DNA of 64,000 nt, taken from the NCBI GenBank assembly GCA_031771865.1, contig JASISA010000023.1, positions 1,674,001 through 1,738,000 on the forward strand, given 5' to 3'. This document shows, piece after piece, positions 22,614 to 33,744 of this stretch; position 1 is the stretch's first letter; the number at the start of each line of letters is the position of its first letter. A program made the translations under genes and the position numbers. Source of the stretch: Nothophaeocryptopus gaeumannii. Its lineage: Eukaryota; Ascomycota; Dothideomycetes; Mycosphaerellales; Mycosphaerellaceae. Below the pieces are notes generated by a model. That model worked only from the letters and a program-made list of their open reading frames with translations. It had not been told where the DNA came from and made no database searches.

Positions 22614-24075
22614 AGTGAGGGCCCAGCGTTATACATGTGGCATTTTTGGGTATTAGCGGCATCAGCAGGCGCTGCATTGGGATTTGGTATACCCGGGATA
22701 AAGACAGATGAGAATGTACATACGCTGGTCGATATGGAGTGCCTCGCAGGCACTAGTCTTGAGCAGAGGTCCGGTTTCTCCAATATTTGATCCTATTTGG
22801 GATGCTAAATCATTCCTGAGGTCCGTCATAGTCAACAGCAAAATTTCGAGATCCCCAGCGATTGCTTGTTCCGATTTCGTATCGCTGGCTGCTCAATGCA
22901 GCACATAAGCTTCGATCAAGCTTGATAGAGAAGCTGCTTCATGCTAGACATCAAGGTGGGCTCGCAATCAGAGTGCTAGGAACTCGAGGATCAACATGTA
23001 CCGCTACCCGCTTGCTAGTCGCGCACGCCGTCCAGGTCAGAGCCGCTTGAAAAGCTCAAATGTAACCTTGGTAAGGCCATAGCAGGTTCTTTGTGCGATA
23101 TGTGTGCAAAAGAGAGGCCTAGCATGTGACAACCTCTCTCTCCCCCGTCCCGCGTAGAGGGAACGTGCAGCCCCGTCAAAGACGATCATTGGTGGAGGGG
23201 ATGTAGGAGTTGCGTAGCCAAGAGAGCTAAACTGATGTGTGTGACAGGATGCGCAGGCAAGCTCAGAGTGGGATGGGACATCTCTCTCTGCCCACCTTGT
23301 GCTTTCAGGTCGCTCCCAGTGCCCCGTGATCTTAAACCCACCTGACATCCATCTCTCTGATATCGATGTCTCCTTCTGTGTCGTTGATGTTGAGTTGAAG
23401 TTGCCAATTTTTGATCGTGTCGATTTGATCGAAGCTGCTACCAACCTCTCACTTTCCCGCCTGTTCAAAAGATCGAAGCAGAATACTCCCAAGTCGCTTC
23501 CCTCTCACCACCGCGAGTGACCGAGCATCTTCCACGTGATCGCAACAACTATCGCCCGCATCACACTTCATACGGAGAGACACGACCAGGTGAGAGCATT
23601 CACTCTTGCACGCACGCCCAATTTCGCGGGTCGCAACGGGGCATCATGGAGCGCAAGAGCTGTCAACGCGACCATCGTACGAAGTCTGCCCTATTGCGAC
23701 TCTGCGACTGTCGTCGTTGACGCCAGCGACATGACCTCTTGCTCGAGTCCATGGACTTGAAGGCCTTCAGAGCATGGGCACAAAGGCCTGCAGTGTACAT
23801 GCCATGTTGTGAGGCTTCAAGGACAGCACCTTCGCAGGATAGCCACCACGAAGGCTGTACAAGGCTTCTCTATTCTTATCGCCCTAAATCACGCATGACC
23901 TGCAACGCGTCCATGTGACCGACGCGCATTGAGCACGAGCTGATATGTGTCAAACAGAAACCAAGACGAGCAGGCGACGCGACCTGCGCGAGGCCAGACT
24001 TCGATAGTCCTCTCCACAGAAGTCCGTGAAAGCACGCTCAATCCCAAGTACTGAGCTGTACCTGGCAACACCGCA
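22614..24075. promoter_or_regulatory. Long upstream region of CBF1
   Basis: About 1.46 kb with no supported gene. A 151-codon antisense frame (23037-23492) has no recognisable features. An E-box at 23533-23538 lies about 540 bp upstream of the CBF1 start. Confidence 0.4.
23532..23539. promoter_or_regulatory. Cbf1-type E-box
   Basis: CACGTGAT context, which on the other strand reads ATCACGTG, matching the RTCACGTG consensus of Cbf1-family bHLH proteins. It lies in the upstream region of the gene for that factor. Confidence 0.4.
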
Positions 24076-25037
24076 ATGGCCGCGCTTGCAGCCAAGAGGA
24101 AGCGCGACGTGAACGACATGCCCAATCCTCGAGCAGCACCGAACATCGATCCAGACTTCGAAACGCAGTATCTCCACGAAGACGCCATGAATCATCACGA
24201 TAATGATATGGCCTTCGCAACAGCTTTGACTCAGCACAACACCGACGTGGGGGACGCTGGAGGACTACACCATGATCACAATCAACGACATCCGCAAGAC
24301 GACATGCACGATGGTGGTGGACAAAGCGCGAGCGACACGGCAGCAGCAGCCATGGCGCAGTATCATACTATGACCGTGCCACAATCCACAGAGCAAGCGT
24401 TCATGACCCAACCGGGTGACCAAGGGGAGCGCCCTACGAGCTCTTCTATTGATCATGGCAGCAACGGCGGGCAACACCGGACATCGAGTTTCGGAGACTT
24501 CGACATGCCACAGAACCCACCTGGAGCGAATGGTAACACACCACCGACCGCGCCTGGGCATCAGGGCAAATCATCCGCTACTCCCAAGCCTCAAGTTGGT
24601 ACCGAGGAATGGCACAAAGTCCGGAAAGACAACCACAAAGAGGGTTGGTCATGCCGAGGTCTATATGTACAGTTCAGCCCAGCTAACATCTCCCAGTTGA
24701 GCGGCGTCGCAGAGAAACAATCAACGAAGGCATTAACGAGCTAGCCAAGATCGTTCCAGGATGCGAGAAGAACAAAGGTTCCATCCTGGCCCGCGCTGTT
24801 CAGTTCATAACTCAGCTCAAGGAGAACGAGACACAAAATATCGAGAAGTGGACCCTGGAGAAGCTTCTCACGGAACAAGCCATTGCAGAGCTGAGCTCAA
24901 GTTGTGACAAGCTCAAAGCGGAATGCCAGCGTGCATGGGCAGAGTGCGAGCAGTGGAAGAAGGCCGCGCACAGAGCAGGTGTTACTTCCATCGACAATGA
25001 CGAGAAGAACGATGGTGATGGCGATGATACTGCATAG
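24076..25037 (+). CDS. CBF1: bHLH transcription factor Cbf1-like
   Basis: Nuclear basic helix-loop-helix protein. In yeast Cbf1 binds CACGTG at centromere CDEI elements and at sulfur-amino-acid and respiratory genes. Exons are 24076-24643 and 24697-25037 (53-nt intron, GTTGGT...CAG), giving 302 aa. The intron splits the basic region. Joined, it reads WHKVRKDNHKEVERRRRETI, then NEGINELAKIVPG as helix 1 and KGSILARAVQFITQLKENE as helix 2, all strongly typical of Cbf1. The N-terminal two thirds are His/Gln/Gly-rich and disordered. A C-terminal coiled coil (EQAIAELSSSCDKLKAEC onward) follows the bHLH. An acidic tail ends the protein. Confidence 0.92.
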
Positions 25038-25682
25038 GACTCCCACCTCGATTTGAGCTCGTTAGGAATGGCGATGAGCGGCGACTCTCACGGGGTCACA
25101 TCGAGAGACGGAATCTCCAACGTCGTGGTCAACACTGAGAGCACGAATACATTGCGTTGACTTTGCCCCAGCGATGAATCTTCCGTACTATAATTAAGCG
25201 GGATATTTGATTACACAGCCAGCATTGGACCTGGACACGGCTCGTTGTTGGCGACGCGAGCGAGTTCTAAAGATCAGCAACTTCGGTACATGTCAGCATG
25301 GAAGGTGTGGACAGTGACATGAGATGGCGTTTGATGGACGGATGATACTCCAGGAGGAAGCGTACCCTTCCCTTTGCTTGACGTTTTCGATTTTATTGGG
25401 CTGGTGCACATAGCTCGAATTACGACTTGAATGCCCAATTTCCAAACTGCTCGGAATGAATCGAGTGATCAGACTTCAATGCTTTCTCTCTTTTGACCAT
25501 TTGTGGAGCTTCTTTACATCTCCTCGAGTGATACCATACTACTGGTACTGTACAACAGGCTATCGCTGAAGATGTGCGATGCCAGAGCCCGCCCCAACGC
25601 CACGCTTCCTTGGATGCACATTGTCAAGCCGTAAGACTGCTCTATCGTCATGCTGTCGCTGAAGCACTCAGACCATAATGAC
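25038..25682. other. Convergent 3' region CBF1 / TIF6
   Basis: About 645 bp, no gene seen. It holds the 3' UTRs of the two convergent genes. Confidence 0.45.
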
Positions 25683-26524
25683 CTAGTAGAACGATTCGAC
25701 CATAGTCTCCTTGTTCGTGGTATTGATGGCACCAGGACCCATGCCCTCGCCAAGCTTGAACACCGACTCGATGACGCTCAGCTCCGTAGCCGTCGTATCG
25801 AGTCCAGTCACAGCCATCCAGTCATTGACGACCATACCAGCTCCTACAACCGGGCTGCCCCGATTCACGCTTCCGGCGACGAGCGGCACTTGCAGCAAAC
25901 TTGACAGCTCGTCCTGGTCTTGAATCGAAGTTTTGGAGTGTACTATTCCTCCCTGGTTCGAGAGCGCCATGTATGATCCCGTGAGCACATTATCCGCAAT
26001 CGTCTGTCGAAACACTTCCACGCCCAACACATCTGCTATGATCTCTTCACTCTCCCTCTCCAGATCCGGGTGTACGAGCGCCACATGATCATTGGCACAT
26101 ATCACGTTCCCCAACGCGGAGAGTCGCTCTTCTATTCTCTGAATCTTGACTTCGTCCGGGATCGAGTTGCGGAGATGTTGCAGTTCTTGGTCGGTGGTGG
26201 ATGTAGGGACGAGCAGACCTTCCTTGTTTCCGGCTGTGAGGCGACCGACTATGCGTGTGCCGGCGATGGTGCAGTGGCAGATGGGGATTACGTCTTGGAG
26301 TTCGGCTTCGAAGACGGAGTAGAAGTTTTCCGAGGCGCCGACTGCGACGAGGGCGTAGGAGTTTGTGAGGGTGGAGAAGACGCCGACTCTGTAGACGAAA
26401 TGTTAGAATAGGTCCTTTGTGGTGCTGGTATGATATGGCGAATTGTGTGAAGAAGCTGCGAGGGCGGGGTATGGATGGGGAAAACGTACTCGTTGGAGTT
26501 CTCGAATGATGCGCGGACCGCCAT
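25683..26524 (-). CDS. TIF6: Translation initiation factor eIF6 (Tif6)
   Basis: Ribosome anti-association factor that stays on pre-60S particles until late cytoplasmic maturation. Two exons: 26524-26490 and 26388-25683, with a 101-nt intron (GTACGT...CAG), giving 246 aa. The junction restores [20 protein letters not shown], the conserved eIF6 N-terminus. Signature segments include [62 protein letters not shown] and [20 protein letters not shown]. Length is the same as yeast Tif6 (245 aa). A continuous reading from an internal codon would lose the N-terminal third, so the two-exon model is needed. Confidence 0.95.
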
Positions 26525-28059
26525 GATTGTGGATGTAGTGGTGCTGGTGGTAGTGGTGGTAGTCTCCAATGTGACGAGTTCTTCGAGTAGATAACTAAGG
26601 AGCGGTGTAAGTGCTGTCGAGTGTATGTGCTTCTGGGTGTGTGGTTGTCTATGGATTGCGTGCGGTCTTGGACTAGCTTTTGAAGTTCATGTGCCTGAGG
26701 CAATCACGATGGCTCATCCGCGCGCTAAACGGTGACTCTTCCTCCATCGTCTTCTTGGGGCCACTACCATTCGAACACTGCCGCACAAAGTACAATGCAG
26801 AAATGAGTCACTTACTATTGCTGTAGCGTGCACTCAATGCAGTGAGAGGTCTTTGCTGCGCCTTCAGCGTGAAGTCGATGCCTCGGCCACCGACGCCACG
26901 CCCTCACCTCCGACCTCCAATTCTGATCCTTTTGAGCCTCACGAGCCACGCAGGGACAGCGACACATGTATCTGTACATGTGCACAGCACGGGTGGATGT
27001 AGACATGCCGTCTGCTTTGCTCTCCACGCGACATATCTGCTGCAAGCCGTGCTGCGGGTGGAAGTGAGGATGAAGTCAATTCGCTGACTGTCGACACCTT
27101 CGTGCAATACTTTCCTACGTGTGAGCTCCCAACTTTGGAACGGGACTGCCAACCATAAACCACTCTCACTGCACGGCCGGTCAAAACGTCCAGCGCCCTA
27201 GCGGTTCCGATGTATTATTATCATCACTTGACTTCGCACATGCGACGCCGACACGCTATATGCGCTCGCAGATATACCCTTCCCCTTCATCTTCCTTCCG
27301 ATGGCATCCGCCATCGCGTCCTTTTGTCGGAGGAATTGTCCATGACTTCTTGCTACCGCCGCACCAGTGTGATGGAGCCCTGAGTATCTGGGTACGCCGG
27401 TCATGCACAGATTTAAGCTCGTCGAAGCAGCTAATTGGCATTGGTGGAATGCTGAGGACGCCAGGTATATTACTCGCGAAAGAACGATTGCACTCCACGA
27501 ACTCCTCTCTTTTAGGTCAATAGGACACCAAGCGACCTGATCCTGGACTTGCATCGCGAAGCACAGACTGACAGCGAAATGCCAGGTTCCATTGTATAAT
27601 GAGAGCCCTCCGAGGAATGATTGTCATCTTAGCAGCAAGGTACGGTGAGTATGTATGGCGATGCGCACCAGTGAGTCCAGGCCTGCATTTTCCACTTTCA
27701 ACAACAAATGCATCAGTGAAGCTCGAGACTCCTGAAGCGCGTATGAAGCTGCTGCTTCCCGCGCTTGCAGATGATGAAAGAAGAGATGGCGACCATGAAC
27801 AGTCCAGCATATGGGCTCGTGGACAACCGAGCCGGTTTATCTGCAACATTTACCATGTTTACGCATAGCGTACCGGGTCTCGATATCTTCCGCTCTAGCC
27901 GTACCTGTCTCATCATTGTGATCTCGCTGCGACCTTTACGCGTATTGAAGCCACGAACGGCTAGCCAGCTGCGTATCTTGATATCGCTTCAAGTGAGACC
28001 GGCCGTTGCAGAGGGGGCCTAGGAGGAGCGTTATGCATAGACCTTGTAAGTACTGGACA

Positions 28060-28086
28060 CGGGCTCGGCGTATCGTGACGAGCCCG
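28060..28086. repeat. 8-bp perfect inverted repeat, 11-bp loop
   Basis: CGGGCTCG and CGAGCCCG separated by 11 bases. A GC-rich stem of this length is stable, but no surrounding structure identifies it as a known RNA. Confidence 0.4.
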
Positions 28087-29308
28087 GGCCTTCGAAACGG
28101 CTAAGGTGCTCCGCCGTGGCGCGAAGCTTTTCATCCCGCATGCCTAGGAATGCTGAGCGTGGACTCTTTCCTGCAGCTCGGGTTATTGCAGTTTGGATCT
28201 GATGTGGAGGTCAAACTGTGGAGCAAACACAGCAAACAACCCCAAGCCATGTCCCAACATCGTCGATGCTTTCTTTCACTTCGAAATCGAGGTGGACAGA
28301 CTCCTGACCGATCTGTAACAAATGTGGAGTCGTGAGACTTCGTACTCTGATACTCAAGCAAGCATCCAAGACAGCTCCGTCCCTTCGGAGGATCTCCAGA
28401 GCTACGGGATGTCTTGCAGCACTTGGACGCGCCCTTGTCAATCCGGAGGGTCGATCCAGCTAGAGCCTGCTTAGCCGACTGTCGTGCCACGGCAGCTAAC
28501 CAGCAACTGTGGTCGTCAGCGGCTGGGCGAGCGACTGGGGCGCGCGAATCAGTGGGCGGTCATGAAACTGCGTTGCAGCGCAAGGCGGAAGGGCGGTAAA
28601 GAATCCTGATGAGGTGGCAGATGATTGTGGTGGGAGTGCTCATTATAGCAGCGCCATTGTGCCCGGCGCTCACAGAGCAGCACACGGACGTGGGGCGCTC
28701 AGGCAGACGTGCCCGGCAGAGGGTTATGTCGCCGTCAAATGAAAGCCGACGACATGTGTCTAGTCCGGCGGCGTTGATCGGCGGGCAGAGATGCAGTAGT
28801 AGGGTCAGCCTTTGAGCAACGCACGCTGCGACGAACTCTCGCTCTCGTCATGGTCAGTCCCCGCTGCTGCGCTTCTTCTTGGCTTTTGGCCTTGCTGCCC
28901 GCCACCAGCTCACGGCTCACGCTCCACGGTCCACGGTCCACGACGATCCACTTGGACGGGCACTAATGTCACGGGCACCGTCGCCCGTTGCAAAGCCGAG
29001 TTGCAAACGGCAGCGGGCCGGCCGCACATCGCGTCAGGCGTGAGTAGCGGCAGCGAGCTAAACTCTATGTAGGGTGTAGACTAGAGTGTAGAGCTGACGA
29101 CCCTGGACGGGCCAATCTTGATCTTGATCTTTCACAAGCATCTGGAATTCCAACTTATCTGCCCTTGTGTACGGCCCTGGTCGTGTGTATGTGTGTATGT
29201 GTGTCGGTCCTTCGGTGCTGCTCGTTGTACGTGTCGCCTCCTGTGCAAGCACGCACGCATTCCTCTTCCACCCTCATCAATCTCTCTTCTCTTAACCTCG
29301 CGAGAGCC

Positions 29309-29338
29309 TCACCGTCACCGTCACCGTCACCGTCACCC
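29309..29338 (+). repeat. Hexanucleotide tandem repeat (TCACCG)
   Basis: Four perfect copies (29309-29332) plus a fifth with one change, upstream of the PUF gene. A TGTGTA-rich stretch lies about 120 bp earlier (29183-29203). Confidence 0.85.
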
Positions 29339-30178
29339 TCACTGCGCACCGACCGGGCCCGATCCTGTTGCAATCTTCCATTCGCCGTGCGTGCATATTG
29401 CCCACCTGTCCACGCATTTTCGGCCTGTCTGTCTGGCACGAACAAAGGCGCATTCCAGCGCACCTCGCGGGTCCCGTTGTCAGCGTCCCTTGCGTGTCTG
29501 GCCCTCCGACGGCGATTACCTGCGACCTCGTCCTCCACACATATCACCCGCCGAACACCTGGATGCGCCGCACCGTCTCCTTCGATGCGACCCTGGGCGC
29601 GCAGTACGACGAACGACGCCCTCGCCAGACTCTCTCCCCACCACACTCCCCCAATACTGAGTCCCACTCCCGTCCTCTCTGCACCAGAGCGCTGCCTCGA
29701 ATTTTAGCTTGACCCACGGAAGGGATCAGCCTGCATTGCACATACCGTTGTCAAGCTCACATATCTGTCGACCTCCTGGGCTGGTGCCTGACATTTCAAC
29801 TCCAGCTACTCGCCCGGCCAAACTGGTGCTCTTCCCTCTGCCTCTTCCTGTACAGGCTCCATCCCGTCACTTGCTTGCCAACACCTCCGACTACCGCCCA
29901 GCCCAGTGTACAGTTACCACTATTCTCTTCAGTACCGCTCTTGCAGCCAGTCGTGCGAGCGCGTGTAGGAATCGATCCGCCCAATACTAGGACTTCTCCA
30001 CCGGCGTTCACGCTGTGAGTCGACACCGCCTGCATGGATAGCCTTTTGTGCCATGCTGACAAGTTACGTAGTAGGAAGCGCACCTCTCCTTCAAACCCAC
30101 TCCAGGGCAGCCGCGAATCGATATTCGACCTTCACGACATCTACACATTAATCTGGCTTCTCTCACATACTTTGTATA

Positions 30179-33133
30179 ATGTCTCATGGTGCAACGAGCA
30201 CCCAGAATATGGCCTTCTCTAACCCCGTACGTGTCTCGCGTCGACAAGGCGGGGAGGAAGATGTCGCTGACAGTCGCGGCCAGGCACGATCCTTCAACAA
30301 CATAGGAAGCGCAGGTGCTGCAGACAAGAAGAGTAGTGCAAATGGCACAGTGAACAATGCATTTGGAGGTCGACAGACCGCATGGAGCACTGGAATATGG
30401 AGCAGTGGACTCCAGGGCCTGAATTCCCACACGGCCACCCGCGAGAACTCCATGTCGCGTGATGCCGCCCAGTTGCCTCCACCGACGTTGCCAGCTGATG
30501 CTGAGAGCAAGTCCGGCTCAGGTTCGCTAGTGGATTCCTCCGTATCAGAAGACTACCCCAATAGGACAGCCTGGGGCCCAAAGCGCGGCTCTACCACCAC
30601 CAGACAACCGACCCTCAATGGGCGCTTCCCAGAAAGCTCTTTCTCCCAGTCACGAAGCGCGAGCAATGCGGGACTTCCTTCACTGTCAAGCGGCAATACG
30701 AGCCTCATGAACTTCCCGTCTCGGCCTCCTACTATCAATCTTAACACCACAGCATCAGCCCAACCACGACAGAGTTTTGGCTCAGCGTTTGCAGGCGGTC
30801 TATCCGGTCGTGGAAACGAGCAGCCGCCATTCAATGTATATACGAAGTTTGACCGATCATCTGACCCAGCCTCGAGAAAGCAGCCTGACACGCCAATCAC
30901 TCAAATTACTCCCTGGGCAGACGGCCCGGTCACTACGCCTTCGCCGAGCGACGACAGACGTCCACATTTTCCCACTCAACCATTTGGTCGCACAGCAAGC
31001 ATGCCTACATCGAGAGACGGCAGTCTGCCACCGTCGCGCGCAGCAGACGAGCCGCCGAAGTTCACCCAACCCGAGTACTCGATGCCGTCGCAACGCGCAA
31101 CTCCGAACAGCTCTCGCGCTCCATCGATATCATCCAACCGTAACGGCTACTCCAATTCCAATTCTTACTTCAATTTTAACCTCAGCGCCGACCAAATGGC
31201 TGCCCAGCTTGGGCAGCTGAGCACGAATGGCACAAGCCGTCCAAGCACTTCGTACAAACCGAGCAACGGATACTCTCACCAAATGCTTCCTGCCTCATCG
31301 CTGAGCATGCGCGGCTCGCTGCAGCCATCTAACACGATATATGACAGAGCAGAGGATCTCGATGACATCGATGGCACAGGCTCGAATTACCCTGGCTTAG
31401 AAGACTATGCCACAGCGCCGCCCGTCAGTAACTACTCTTCGTCGTCTTTCGCTGAGCGTTTTCTACAACCGGGAGCTTCGCACGAGTTCCGTCCTGGACA
31501 GCCGTACATGGGAAGCAGCGCTGCGCCTCGCTTATATGAGTACTCGAATGGCTTGAGGACTCCTTCCGAGTGGCAAGGCTACGGAATCGGCAACGCAGCT
31601 CTTTCTCGGCGCTCGCCCGCTGTGCCAGATCAGCAGTCATACCTGGATCCTCGTCTCCTGATGGGCGCTCAAGCCAGGAATCAGTACGTTGCCGCAATGT
31701 ACAATCCCTATTTGCCGATAGGATCTCCTTACACGCCTTTGTTGCCTCTTGGCGGCATGAGCCTCGATGCGCCTCCCGCATCTCGTGATGGCACAGTCGG
31801 CGACGGCGTCCAAAGCGCCCTGATGTACGAGTTCAAATCTAACACGAAGACCAAGCGATATGAGCTCCGAGATATTTACGACCATATCGCAGAGTTCAGT
31901 GGCGACCAACATGGCTCACGCTTCATACAGACCAAGCTCGAGACCGCCCACTCCGACGAGAAAGATCGAGTATTCAAGGAGATCGAGCCAAACGCTATTC
32001 CGCTCATGACAGACGTCTTTGGAAATTACGTGATCCAGAAATTCTTCGAGCACGGTGATCAGACCCACAAGAAGATCCTTGCGAACAAGATGCGAGGCCA
32101 AGTCCTCTCCCTCAGCTTGCAGATGTATGGTTGCCGAGTCGTTCAAAAGGCACTCGATCACGTTCTGGTTGATCAACAAGCGTCGCTCATCAGTGAGCTG
32201 GAAAGTCAGGTTCTGAAGTGCGTCAAAGACCAGAACGGCAACCACGTCATTCAAAAGGCCATCGAACGATGCCCAGCGTCCAACATTGGCTTCATCATTT
32301 CGGCGTTCCAAGGGCAAGTGCAGCATCTCAGCATACATCCGTACGGCTGCCGGGTCATTCAACGCTGCCTGGAGAAATGCGATCTTCCTTCCAAGGGTAT
32401 GATCATGGCCGAGCTCATGGAAGGCATTCCATCGATGATCTCAGATCAGTTCGGCAACTACGTCGTCCAGCACATCGTATCGCACGACGATGGTGAGCCA
32501 AAACGACGTGTGTTGGCAATCGTCGCTCAGGGTTTGGAAGGTTACAGCAAGCACAAGTTCGCCAGCAATGTAGTCGAAAAGTGTCTGGAGCGCTCGGAAG
32601 ACTGCTGGCGCAACCAAATCACGATGTCTCTCGTGCACGCCAATCAACGACGGACAGAAGGCGAAGGCGTACTCACAGGACTGATCAAAGACAACTTCGG
32701 CAACTATGTCATTCAGAAAATGCTAGACACGCTGGGTTCGGACGATTACGTCTTCTTCGTCGAGCAATTGCAGGGCGCAATGATACAGGCAAAGCGAACC
32801 GGTGCTGGCAAGCAAGTTCTTTCCATTGAGAAGAAGATGCACAGGTTCGATACGGGCTCGTACCGCAATGGTAGCATGAGCAGTGCAGCTGGCGGAGCCG
32901 CGTTCCCACGCTCTGGACATAACTACCTGCCCATGTCAATGCCCATGCCAACACCGCCGGCTTTCTTGAGCAACTACAACTCGGCCGCTACTACGCCACC
33001 ACCACTCACGGCCGACACACAGAGCTTACAGAGCTCTGGTTTACCAAGTGTCAACGGCGATGCTATCGAAGGTGCCGCTGCGAGTCGCAAGGGCAGCGAG
33101 CCGTCCAGCGTTCAAAGCATCGACGGCATTTAG
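30179..33133 (+). CDS. PUF3: Pumilio-family RNA-binding protein, Puf3-like
   Basis: Cytoplasmic regulator that binds UGUA-containing 3' UTR elements and controls mRNA decay or localisation. Single exon, 984 aa. The first 550 residues are low complexity (Ser/Asn/Pro/Thr) and include TAWSTGIWSSG near residue 65. The Pumilio homology domain spans about residues 560-890, with eight repeats recognisable by cores such as GSRFIQTKLE, GNYVIQKFFE, GCRVVQKALD, GNHVIQKAIE, GCRVIQRCLE, GNYVVQHIVS, ASNVVEKCLE and GNYVIQKMLD. These N/S/C-R/Y-Q patterns fit recognition of UGUANAUA. A disordered tail follows. Puf3 rather than another PUF paralogue is inferred from eight regular repeats and the C-terminal domain position. 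Confidence 0.9.
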   Translation: MSHGATSTQNMAFSNPVRVSRRQGGEEDVADSRGQARSFNNIGSAGAADKKSSANGTVNNAFGGRQTAWSTGIWSSGLQGLNSHTATRENSMSRDAAQLPPPTLPADAESKSGSGSLVDSSVSEDYPNRTAWGPKRGSTTTRQPTLNGRFPESSFSQSRSASNAGLPSLSSGNTSLMNFPSRPPTINLNTTASAQPRQSFGSAFAGGLSGRGNEQPPFNVYTKFDRSSDPASRKQPDTPITQITPWADGPVTTPSPSDDRRPHFPTQPFGRTASMPTSRDGSLPPSRAADEPPKFTQPEYSMPSQRATPNSSRAPSISSNRNGYSNSNSYFNFNLSADQMAAQLGQLSTNGTSRPSTSYKPSNGYSHQMLPASSLSMRGSLQPSNTIYDRAEDLDDIDGTGSNYPGLEDYATAPPVSNYSSSSFAERFLQPGASHEFRPGQPYMGSSAAPRLYEYSNGLRTPSEWQGYGIGNAALSRRSPAVPDQQSYLDPRLLMGAQARNQYVAAMYNPYLPIGSPYTPLLPLGGMSLDAPPASRDGTVGDGVQSALMYEFKSNTKTKRYELRDIYDHIAEFSGDQHGSRFIQTKLETAHSDEKDRVFKEIEPNAIPLMTDVFGNYVIQKFFEHGDQTHKKILANKMRGQVLSLSLQMYGCRVVQKALDHVLVDQQASLISELESQVLKCVKDQNGNHVIQKAIERCPASNIGFIISAFQGQVQHLSIHPYGCRVIQRCLEKCDLPSKGMIMAELMEGIPSMISDQFGNYVVQHIVSHDDGEPKRRVLAIVAQGLEGYSKHKFASNVVEKCLERSEDCWRNQITMSLVHANQRRTEGEGVLTGLIKDNFGNYVIQKMLDTLGSDDYVFFVEQLQGAMIQAKRTGAGKQVLSIEKKMHRFDTGSYRNGSMSSAAGGAAFPRSGHNYLPMSMPMPTPPAFLSNYNSAATTPPPLTADTQSLQSSGLPSVNGDAIEGAAASRKGSEPSSVQSIDGI

Positions 33134-33744
33134 AGGTGACTATCTTCTGACAACCAACAACATTTCATTGGAGTCCTCACGATAGGCTCAACGGAGTACT
33201 ACGGATATCGGTAAAGGATTTTGCATACACAACTAAGCTGCATAGCGACGCATGTTGAAGGCGTACAGTGAGAAAGGGAAAGAGCAAGGGATTGCGTGCG
33301 ATTCTGGTAACTACCATCACACTTCAACTTTTGTCATGACCGAAGTACATCGGTACAGGGAGTTGCTTTTGCGCTGGGGGCTTGTTTTTGGGAAAGGGGG
33401 TATCGGTCTGGGAATGTGGGGCTATACTTTCGTTGTGTATGAGTTATGATTGGGATATGATACTGGATGATAGTATTGGTTGTATGAGGCGGTGCATGGA
33501 AGAAGTCACCCGCTGATGCGTGGAGAAAGCGAATGAGATGGGATGGTCCGGAAGGATACCCTCGTGTATGAAATATGTATGGAACGGAAACGCTTGTGAG
33601 CGATGATGGTTCTTTCGATCAGTTGATCTCTCTCTGAGGATGTTACTTCATCGACATGCTTCCCGCCTCCATGTTAGGTCGGTCAGGCTTTCATATTCTA
33701 GCCGCGTATTGAGCCGCCAACAGCCAATGTGCAGCCCATGGCTC
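33134..33744. other. Convergent 3' region after PUF3
   Basis: About 610 bp, no gene recognised. Holds 3' UTRs. Confidence 0.45.

Larger units (their letters stand above)
26525..30178. other. 3.65-kb gene-poor interval between TIF6 and PUF3
   Basis: Longest non-repeat interval without a supported gene. Overlapping open frames at 29.1-29.7 kb in several frames reflect a stop-poor CT-rich stretch, not a recognised protein. No tRNA B-box-like sequence was found. It contains the two divergent promoters, a hairpin-forming inverted repeat (28060-28086) and a TCACCG tandem repeat (29309-29338). The last 1 kb is probably the long 5' leader of the PUF gene. Confidence 0.45.

Noticed and set aside
23037..23492. 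151-codon minus-strand frame upstream of CBF1
   Set aside because: No motifs and no plausible splice partners. It overlaps the likely CBF1 leader.
29155..29712. Overlapping long frames in four or more reading frames upstream of PUF3
   Set aside because: The stretch simply lacks stops because it is C/T/G-rich. No frame has family motifs or a codon pattern, and the Ser-Pro run comes from the hexanucleotide repeat.
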